Source of the DNA: Serilophus lunatus
Taxonomy: Eukaryota; Chordata; Aves; Passeriformes; Eurylaimidae
Assembly: GCA_013399895.1 (NCBI GenBank)
Contig: VXBA01001639.1
Span: forward strand, 186,001 to 250,000
Direction of reading: 5' to 3'
Length of the DNA stretch: 64,000 nt
Below, in pieces: positions 50,233 to 57,540 of the stretch. The translations under genes and the position numbers were made by a program. A model generated the notes under the pieces. That model searched no databases. It was not told the origin of the DNA and worked only from the letters and a program-made list of their open reading frames with translations. Within the stretch, counting starts at the first letter, position 1, and each line of letters opens with the position of its first letter.

Positions 50233-50881
50233 TGTGAGAAACAGGCCCACAATCATATAAATCATATAAAACAAAGGCAACCAGCGCTGGGCGCGTGACT
50301 TGGTTGGTGTCCAAGTCAGAGGCGCAAAGGGGCCTCAGACAGGTCAGGTTTTTATAACAAAATTGGCACAAAAGCGGGTGGGATTATTACAATTTCTTTG
50401 AGGTAGGAGGGAAATTATTTCCATAGGTACATCCCTTTTCTCCTCCCCTTGGGAATTTGGGTCCGGGGGATTTTATTGCTTTTTGAGGATCTTGAGACTG
50501 AAGCAGAACACTCTTCCTCATTTTGAACTTTTCAACTTTCCTGGAAAAACTGGCATGAGCCTTTCTTGACTGGCTCTGAAGGTGGCGTTATCTTCTGGTG
50601 GACCAATTGATGGCCTACCCAGGAGATCCTGGAGAGATTTACTGCAGAAAGGTGTCTTTGTTCCTTCAGAGTTTTGGGGAGTAAACAATGTGTCCTTGTA
50701 CTAATGGCCTTCAGCAGGAGGGGCTCATTAGAGCTCACCATCTCTTAGATTACACTACTAACATATCTAAACACTATAATATGAAACCTATTCATTTAAT
50801 CAAAGCATAACTCTAAAACTGCTTACAATATGGATTCTAATAATTAGTGAAAGCAAAATTCTATCAGCATTACATTTCACA
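50233..50881 (-). mobile_element. Solo endogenous retrovirus LTR, copy 2
   Basis: Same family and orientation as 427-1089, with TGTGAG...TTTCACA ends and a TATA box at 50349-50356. The region matching the AATAAA of copy 1 has a small deletion. Flanks differ (GTTA left, CTTC right), so no target-site duplication is visible. Both copies keep a similar 68-69 codon open frame on the LTR sense strand (740-946 and 50532-50741). No internal retroviral sequence adjoins it. Confidence 0.8.
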
Positions 50882-53015
50882 CTTCTTTACAAGACTCTCT
50901 TGTATTCAACTCTACTTGTACGAGGTTGCATTAAGTTTTCGAAGCATTGAGTAATTGCAAAAAAATAAATTGTTACTTTCAGGGCTAAAAGCATCTTAGA
51001 AAAACAAAGCCCCCCAGTCTCACAACTACAAAGCTGAATACATTTTAGGAAAACAAAGCATACAAGGCCTTGAGGTTTCACCTGTATGAAATTCTTTGCA
51101 TCACCCCCAGCTGGAAATGGGGATGATTCAGTTGCAATATAAATTACACCAAGCTCTGTGGCAAATAGCAACACACCAAGGGGGGGAAAAGCAATTGTCA
51201 GGGTGATTTCAGAAGTGGAACATAACCAGCCTTTGCCTTAGTGCCCAAATTAATCATCTATTTGTACAGTCCAGTAGCAGATTAGTGGGAGCAATAGTGA
51301 CTCAGATGGGAGCAATGGTCAATCAGATGAAATCTGTGCAAAGAAAGGATCACAGGAGTGCCTTTAGCAATTAATTACTTGGTATCCTAACTAGACTGAT
51401 AAAATTCTTTAGAAACTTTAATAATTATGCTAGATCTGCCTCCTTCACCTCTAAGTTAGGTGTATAAACCTTAATTCTTCCATTTGGTAGCTTCCATTAA
51501 ATAAGGGAACCAAAACTCAGCCATTAAAGCAACAGCCAGGTCGGAAGGTGTGATAAGGCAAAGCCAGAGACCACAGACACAAGGAAAGCTTGGCAGACAG
51601 TTACCGAGCCATTCACTGGAATGATACCACCCTCCTTCCTCAAAAAGAAATTGGAATTTAGCTTCCTCAAACCTAGTTAAACCAGCACACAACTGCAACT
51701 CAGAGGCCTTACATTGGCCTGGTGCTGTGACTCCCCGGGATTTCCCTCCCAGTACTTCTTCCTTGAGCCTGCAGGGAATGCTAAAGCGCTTCTTGCCTAC
51801 CTCGGTTCATCTCCCAGGAAAAAGCAGACGGCATGTCCTGAGCTCCAGAAAGCTGGCCAGGGGCGCTGGGCTAGTGCTGGCCAGCTGCAGCCCTGCCCAG
51901 CTCCATCCCTATGCCCATCAGTCCTGCTCCCAGCTCCTGAGGAGCCTGGCTGCCCTGTCGCTGCAGCCTGGCCCACCTCTGGCAAAGGGACAGACATGAA
52001 GGCATCTCAGCCTTGCTGTGAGTTTGCTTGGTGTGGGAGGTACGGGGAGGGCAACCTGCCAAAGGCAGCGGCGTGGGGAGCAGGGAAGGGGTTGGCACAG
52101 CCCTCATTTCCCGGTCCTGCAGGACAGGTGAAACGGGGAGCACCAGGAGGGATGCAATGCCTTTTGAGCAGAGAGACAAACAGGGACCGCTGCTCCCGGG
52201 GGTGATTTCTGCCCTCACCTTCTGCTGGAGGCACAGAGTGGTGACCCTCAACAGAGCTGGCTCCCTTCCCTGCAGAGAGCCGTGCAGGCAGCCCTGTGCC
52301 TTCCTCCAGGCGCAGTGGCATCATGTGCCATTTCCCAATGCCTTTACAGATACCTTAAGGAGAGCAGGATAATCCAAACACATGTGTTTGGGGTGGTGAA
52401 TAAACACCATCTTCCCTCCCTAGACTGTTCTCTCCAGGTTTGGCTATCACAGCGTAGCATTTTAGGCCTGAAATGTTCTAAAAACGACCTCCCCCCAGAG
52501 ATGTTTGCTCTACAGCCTCCATAGAGAGGGATTTCTCGCAAGAGTTTAAAACCGAGGGGGGAAATCACAAGCAGGCCAGGGGAGGGAGTCCCAGAGCAGA
52601 CACTGAGGGCACCTGCCTATTCCTGGGACCCTGTGGCCACACAGGCAAAGCATTGCTGCAGCCTGGGTTTTGAGGGGTTAGCTGCGCCTTGCTCTAACCA
52701 AACCCAGGAGTCCAGGAGGGATTCCAGACACACCTCTGGGGCTTTTTGTACCTGTCTGCCCAGTTGGCCCAAGGGCATTTCTCCCTGATGGGTTTTCATT
52801 GCCTCACGTGCTGCTCCTGACATCAGTTGGCAGCAGATGGGGCATGGCCAGGTAATAAAATGTGTTAAAGCTCCCCAGAGAGCCCAACATCCAGGCTTTT
52901 TACCCTCCCTGTCCCCCAGTTAAACACAAGGATGTCCATGCAATACCTGTGCTGTTGTATTACAGCAAAGCGCAGTAAAAACATGCGATGGCAGCTTGTT
53001 TGCTTATGGTATCTA
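50882..53015. other. Intergenic, LTR copy 2 to IFNL 3' end
   Basis: No gene recognised. Around 51195-51600 the sequence looks LTR-like: TGTCAGGG start, two similar 22-bp units (GGGAGCAATAGTGACTCAGAT and a variant, 51287-51330), and TATAAA in GTGTATAAACC near 51461. This is a suspicion, not a call. The remainder to 53 kb is GC-richer unique sequence. Confidence 0.45.
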
Positions 53016-53016
53016 T

Positions 53017-53022
53017 TTTATT
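53017..53022 (-). terminator. IFNL polyadenylation signal
   Basis: AATAAA on the minus strand about 350 nt after the IFNL stop. Between them the 3' UTR carries several ATTTA pentamers (for example CTATTTATT near 53089-53097 and 53154-53161), the AU-rich elements that make cytokine mRNAs short-lived. Confidence 0.6.
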
Positions 53023-53371
53023 TTTCATATTAAATAGCACGTAAGAAAAAAATTTATACAGGAAAATATGCATAATGTATTCTGTAATAAATAGCAGGTA
53101 AAAAAATAGATTTCCTTAAAAACATCTTGAAAACCAGCAAAATAAAGATGTCCAATAAATAGGTTCATTCCTGTTCTTTCAGGAAGGGCATTTCTTCACT
53201 TCCTCCTGAGCCACACAATAAACCCCAATAACTTAAAAGACTGTAGAAAAAAAGAGAAAAACTGTTCCCTGAGCTCATATAAGTAAGAAAAAGGCTTAAA
53301 TAAGAAGTAGATAGCATTGCTTTCCCCAGTCCTGGGGGCGTCCCTTGGGGCTGGTGAGGCCGTGGCAGGGG

Positions 53372-53467
53372 CTAAAGGCATTTCTCCTGGAGGGCAGCAC
53401 AGACCAGGTCTTCCAGCACTTCGAAGATGTGGCGGATGGCATAGTCCTCCAGGCAGGGGGTGGTCTC
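53372..53467 (-). CDS. IFNL: IFNL exon 5
   Basis: 31 codons and TAG, ETTPCLEDYAIRHIFEVLED to the C-terminal EKCL, the last helix. Acceptor ACCACAG. The in-frame cysteines complete the disulfide set. Confidence 0.92.
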   Translation of the reverse strand, partial: ETTPCLEDYAIRHIFEVLEDLVCAALQEKCL

Positions 53468-55132
53468 CTGTGGTGGACACAAGGGCTGGGTTAGCCCTGG
53501 AGGGGGGTGCATGCCACAAGCCCCTGGCCCCGCTGTCGTCACTTACTGTTTTCACGGTGACCTGCAACTTCTGCAGCCAGTGCCTCAGTTTCCCAGAGGG
53601 CTGATGCGAAGGTGACACCTGCAAGGAAAGAGGCTGGGTGAGGTCCAGCGATGCCTCGCGATGCTGCCGAGCTGGCACAGGGCAGGAGGCTCCGGGGGGA
53701 CACTCACACAGCCCCGCAGGTCCTCCCAGGCTTGGGCGAGGAAGGCCAGGGGCTCCTGGTGCGTCTCGGCGAAGCTGGGGCGGCTGGGGAACTGCAGCAT
53801 GGTGAGGGTGAAGTTCAGCTCGGCTTCCACCAGCACCACTCGGTCGGGCACCTGTGGGCAGGTGGAGGTGTCTCTGGTTAGGCACTCAGAGCAGCGGGGC
53901 TGCGGGAGGGGGGGCTCGGAGACCTGCCCAGGGTTAGGGTGGGATCCCCTTGTTGGAGCATCCCCTCGCTCTTACCGACAGCTGTGCCGATCTCCATTTC
54001 CGATCGAACAGCTGGATCTTGCAGTGGAGGCCCGGGCGCCTGATGCGGCTCTAGGGGCATAAACCAGAGACTTGCTGGAAAGACTCCACAACCCCAAAGT
54101 TATGAAGTAGGTATGTCTATTCTGGCCAGGACGAAGGAGGGGCTCCCCAAAAGCGTGCGCGCCTTCCATGTCCCCCTGACCTGTTTATCAGCACACAAAT
54201 CTTACATATATAACACCATACACTTATACATATTCATGACCTCTCCCCGCCTGCCCTCACCTCGTATTATAATGAGGTTTTTGTCAAGAATTGACCCCTA
54301 TTATTTATGGTCTGTGGTCATTACAGGCCGCACTGGGCTTGCAGATTGTCCCTTTGTAATTGTGGGCAGGGGTCCTGAGTGCTCCGGACCGATGAAGTGC
54401 GGAGTCTTCCTCACTGAACTTTCAGTAACCCTGGGTCCTGGTGATTTTCCAGTCCTTAAGGCTGGTTCTAACCAGCTCTTAATTGGTTCTTGGCTCCTCA
54501 GGTTTAGCTTTATCATATAGGTCCAGCTGGAAGGAATCTCCAAATCTCTTCGACCTTGTTTCTTATCATGGAATATCTACCTAATCATCTCCTGTGCAGT
54601 AGCTAAAATAATTGTTTCAAGTTAGTCAACTTTAAAATTCACAAACTACTATTCTATCAATTCTATGTCCAAAGTTCATTGGTTTTATACTTATTGATTA
54701 ATTCTTTTCGCCTCATCACCAGGAGAGAGACTGAAACACTGTCATTGTGACTTCTGACGATGTTGTGCAACCCCAGCCAGCCATGTGGGGTTTGAAACCA
54801 GAACAAAATTTGGCCCAGCATCCTTCATGACCCCAAACTCCCTCGGAAAACATCCTCCTCGTCCCCAAAGTGCTGCGGAAAACAGCCACGTTATCGCTCA
54901 GGTCTTGAATTCAGCATCCCCTCCGCCTTGCCCCCGGCCAGCCCACAGCCCCGTAGCCAGCAATACTCACGAAGTCCTCCAGCATCTTATTCACAGCCCT
55001 GCGGTCCCGGAGCACGAGCTGCTTGTACTTGAAGAGGCTGCAGCCCCTCCTCGGGCCGTGCTGGGGAAGGGCACCCCCCAGGATGACCCCCAGCACCAGC
55101 ACAAGCAGTGGGACGGAGCTGACACGCAGCAT
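53372..55132 (-). CDS. IFNL: Interferon lambda (type III interferon), five exons
   Basis: Secreted antiviral cytokine that signals through IFNLR1/IL10RB on epithelial cells, activating JAK-STAT. Exons (minus): 55132-54971, 54050-53976, 53851-53708, 53618-53547, 53467-53372; 162+75+144+72+96 nt = 182 aa and TAG. All four introns are GT-AG and phase 0, the type III interferon pattern, unlike the intronless type I genes. A hydrophobic signal peptide spans about residues 1-20 and ends LGGALPQ. Cysteines fall at 31, 64, 127, 156, 174 and 181, consistent with the three family disulfides (31-127, 64-156, 174-181). Family landmarks: HCKIQLFDRKW, VPDRVVLVEAELNFTLTML, PLAFLAQAWEDLRGC and SHQPSGKLRHWLQKL. 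One N-glycosylation sequon (NFT) is seen. It looks intact. Chicken has a single IFNL gene on chromosome 7, which also carries RAMP1/UBE2F homologues as far as I recall. Confidence 0.95.
53547..53618 (-). CDS. IFNL: IFNL exon 4
   Basis: 24 codons: VSPSHQPSGKLRHWLQKLQ then VTVKT. The KLRHWLQKL stretch is the best family match. Acceptor CTTGCAG, donor ACA followed by GTAAGTG. Confidence 0.93.
53708..53851 (-). CDS. IFNL: IFNL exon 3
   Basis: 48 codons from VPDRVVLVEAEL to EDLRGC, covering the central helices. Acceptor GCCCACAG, donor TGT followed by GTGAGTG. Confidence 0.93.
53976..54050 (-). CDS. IFNL: IFNL exon 2
   Basis: 25 codons, SRIRRPGLHC then KIQLFDRKWRSAQLS. Acceptor CCCCTAG, donor TCG followed by GTAAGAG. 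Confidence 0.92.
54097..54767. repeat. Probable interspersed element in IFNL intron 1
   Basis: About 670 bp of AT-rich sequence that contrasts with the GC-rich exons around it and makes up most of intron 1. The octamer CAACCCCA occurs directly at both edges (54089-54096 and 54768-54775), as a target-site duplication would. No terminal inverted repeats or coding potential were seen. It could be an LTR or a non-autonomous DNA transposon; the octamers may also be chance. Confidence 0.4.
54971..55132 (-). CDS. IFNL: IFNL exon 1
   Basis: 54 codons: signal peptide, the mature N-terminus with RRGCSLFKYKQLV, ending MLEDF. Donor TTC followed by GTGAGTATT. Confidence 0.92.
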
Positions 55133-55363
55133 CGTGTTGGCAAGGGCTCGACGGGGAGCGACGGGTTACGGTGGGGCGAGGAGGCTCCGTGCCAGCTGCC
55201 GGGAGGATGGATGGGAGGACTCGCCAAACTGCTGATGCAGAGATGCCTGACAGGTGCCGCAGGTGTCTCTCTCTCGGCTGTGGAGCTGCTGGGCTGGCGA
55301 CTGGCCCGGGGAGCTCCTTCGGTCCTCTCGCCGTGCGAGCCTTGCTGCCTCATCTCCCCGGCC

Positions 55364-55370
55364 TTTTTAT
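55364..55370 (-). promoter_or_regulatory. IFNL TATA-like box
   Basis: ATAAAAA on the minus strand within GGAATAAAAAGG, about 235 bp before the ATG. It implies a transcription start near 55335-55340 and a 5' UTR of about 200 nt. Confidence 0.5.
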
Positions 55371-55433
55371 TCCACCTGCCCGGTGTGATTGCGCTTTCAT
55401 GTTGGCAGGAAAACCCACGGCCTGGGAGCTTTG

Positions 55434-55450
55434 GAAAGAGGAAAGCGAAA
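55434..55450. promoter_or_regulatory. IRF/ISRE-type element of IFNL
   Basis: GAAAGAGGAAAGCGAAA on the plus strand: spaced GAAA cores matching the GAAANNGAAA consensus bound by IRF3/IRF7. It lies about 65-85 bp upstream of the TATA-like box, the usual place for a virus-response element in interferon promoters. Confidence 0.65.
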
Positions 55451-55461
55451 GCCACGGTGGC

Positions 55462-55470
55462 GGGAATTCC
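55462..55470. promoter_or_regulatory. NF-kB-type site of IFNL
   Basis: GGGAATTCC, matching the kB consensus GGGRNNYYCC with one base missing from the spacer, 11 bp beyond the IRF-type element. The pairing is what makes it credible. Confidence 0.6.
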
Positions 55471-55499
55471 GCCCTCGTTCCCTGCCCGGACGGCTCCAG

Positions 55500-55580
55500 C
55501 TCTGCCGGGGATGCTCGGGGTGCCTCCAGCACACCCCTCCTCCAGCGCTGCCGGGGATGCTCGGGGTGCCTCCAGCACAT
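55500..55580. repeat. 46-bp tandem duplication upstream of IFNL
   Basis: CTGCCGGGGATGCTCGGGGT plus the next TGCCTCCAGCACA appears at 55502 and again at 55548. The units are nearly identical over about 33 bp and immediately follow the kB-type site. Confidence 0.85.
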
Positions 55581-55889
55581 CTCCCCTCCGCGGGGACGGC
55601 TCGGGGGCCGCTGCTGCCGCCCTGAGCGGGGCAGAGGTGCGGGCACACCGGGCACGACCCAGCCCCGCGGGAAAAGCAGGCGCAGGGTGCCCAGGAGGGG
55701 TTCGGTGCCTCCCGAATGGCAGAAGGAGTCCGTGTCTCGGTTTCCTCATGGGAAAGGCCATTGCAAGGAGAGGAGAAGGCACTGCAGGCATGAGCTTTGT
55801 GTCTGAATTATCCTGGGAAACCGAGCTCACTACTAAGGCAGGGAAAAGGGTGAGGGCAGAAGCACTTCCACCAAACATTTTCTAGGTGG

Positions 55890-56280
55890 GATGCAGGGCT
55901 GTGAAGGGAGATGAGTAGGGCTGCTACCCTACAAGCCGCTGGGGCTGCCTGTGTTTTACTCCCTATTTAGCCTGCAAACACAAATTGACATCCCTTCTCT
56001 GCCCCCGTTCAGCAAACTGTCCTTCTCCCAAGGTAACCTCCTGCTGTGCTTCAGCTCCATGCGTTCATCAAGCATTAAATATAGAAAATTAGGGCAAAAC
56101 CTAGGTCCAGAAAGCAAAGACAGTAAGGCAGTAACCAGCATAAATTCACTTTGCAGTGTCTCACATAGTGGCCATACATGGGAGAACACTGCTCCAGGAG
56201 GGCCTGGAGGGTTTTAATGTTCATATTTGGAAATAAACCACTGATTTCAAATAGTCCAAGGAAACGAGAAAATTTCTTGA
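55890..56280. other. Unassigned intergenic sequence
   Basis: Nothing recognised between the IFNL upstream region and the CR1 fragment. Confidence 0.4.
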
Positions 56281-56289
56281 GCAAGTGTG

Positions 56290-57140
56290 TGGAAACATAC
56301 ACCTCCAGGTGAGCAGAGTGGCATGGATTTGGTCATGGAGGTGGACTGGGAACTATGGACATCGTCCAGTCCAAACCTTTCTCTGGCAGGATCAGCTGGC
56401 ATGGGTTTTACAGGACTGTGTCCAGTTTTAAATATCTCCAGTGATGGAGTGGCAACTCCACAGCCTCTCTGAGTGTTTTTCTGTGTTCAGACACACTTTC
56501 ATATGTTTCAGTTTCTTGCTGTGCTGGAAAGTGGGCACCATGAAGAGTCTCTAAGCTCCTCAGCCTTTCCTCATAGGAGAGATTCCAGCCCATCATCTTC
56601 ATGACATTCATTGGACTCTATCCAGCATGTCCCATGTCTCTCCCCACTGAGGAGCCCAAAACTGGACCCAGCACGCCACCAGCGCTGAGTAGAAGGGAAG
56701 GATCACCTCCCTCAGCCTGCTGGGAACACTCCCAGTACAGCTCCAGATACCATTTACCTTCTTTGCCACAGGAACACGTTTCTGGCTCATGTTCAGTCTG
56801 CTGCCCACCAGGACTCCCAGGTCCTTTTCTGCCACTCTAGGTTCTATCTGAGCAGCCCCCAGCACATCCTGGTGCCTGGGGCTGTTGCTCCTCAAGTGCT
56901 GGACTTTGCCCTTCCCCTTACTGAACTTAAGGAGGTTCTCATCAGCCCATTCCTCCAGGTTGTCATGTCCCTGTGGACAACAGCATGACCCTGTGCTGTG
57001 TCATCCACTTCTCCCAGTTTGGTGTCACCACTGAACCTGCTACACCGAGGGTACCCTCTGCCTCCTTGTCCAGATCATTACTGAAGAGGCAGAGCAGGAT
57101 CAGCCATTGAGTCACAAGGGCCATCCAGCCCCTCTTGAGC
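56290..57140 (-). repeat. Long CR1 fragment with ORF2 C-terminus
   Basis: About 850 bp of minus-strand CR1. Upstream it encodes a decayed end of the CR1 polymerase protein (pieces such as NLEEWADENLLKFSKGK, EKDLGVLVGSRLNMS, SREVILPFYSAL-like and VQFWAP), then runs into 3' UTR-type sequence. Stops and frameshifts break it; not functional. Confidence 0.85.
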
Positions 57141-57483
57141 CCTTCCTCTGATCCAGCAGCATCTCAGATTGCTCAGGTCTTTCCTAGAAAACCACGATGG
57201 AAATAAAGAGGAGGAGGGGACAGCAGGGAATGGACAGTGACTATTTCCACTTTTATCAAACTGCATGCAGGTACAGCTTGCAGAAGAGAAATGGCAGCAA
57301 AACACAGTGGTAAATCCTCATAGCGTGGTGAGCACAGGTTTTCCAGCCATGGGTGTTTCCACTAGACCAGGCTCCCATGTGAGCCTCCCCCAAGGCCTCA
57401 GTTTAGGTGAAGTCAGTAACTAAGAGCCCAAGTCCTGGCGTGACCTCTTGGTTAACAGGACAACAGCTCTGTCTTTCCTTCCC

Positions 57484-57509
57484 NNNNNNNNNNNNNNNNN
57501 NNNNNNNNN
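57484..57509. other. Assembly gap (26 N)
   Basis: A run of N between CCTTCCC and CCCCAAAAAAAAAA. The flanking homopolymers suggest a sequencing dropout of unknown true length. Confidence 0.95.
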
Positions 57510-57534
57510 CCCCAAAAAAAAAAGCCACGGATTT

Positions 57535-57540
57535 TTTATT
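57535..57540 (-). terminator. Candidate polyadenylation signal of an unidentified minus-strand transcript
   Basis: AATAAA on the minus strand, followed 17 bases later by a 10-T run (AAAAAAAAAA on plus) at the N gap. The AT-rich 100 bp before it contain TGTACAT. It could mark a 3' end, but no matching coding exons were identified. Confidence 0.3.

Noticed and set aside
427..50881. A single 50-kb provirus bounded by the two LTR copies
   Set aside because: The DNA between them is host (RAMP1, UBE2F); no retroviral internal genes are seen.
53196..53885. 229-codon minus-strand frame across IFNL
   Set aside because: It reads in the wrong frame through exon 3 and across introns; the spliced five-exon model gives the family protein with correct phases.
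54785..55885. 366-codon plus-strand open frame, the longest in the window
   Set aside because: It is antisense to IFNL exon 1 and its promoter, in GC-rich DNA where stops are rare. It has no domain and its composition is that of a shadow frame.
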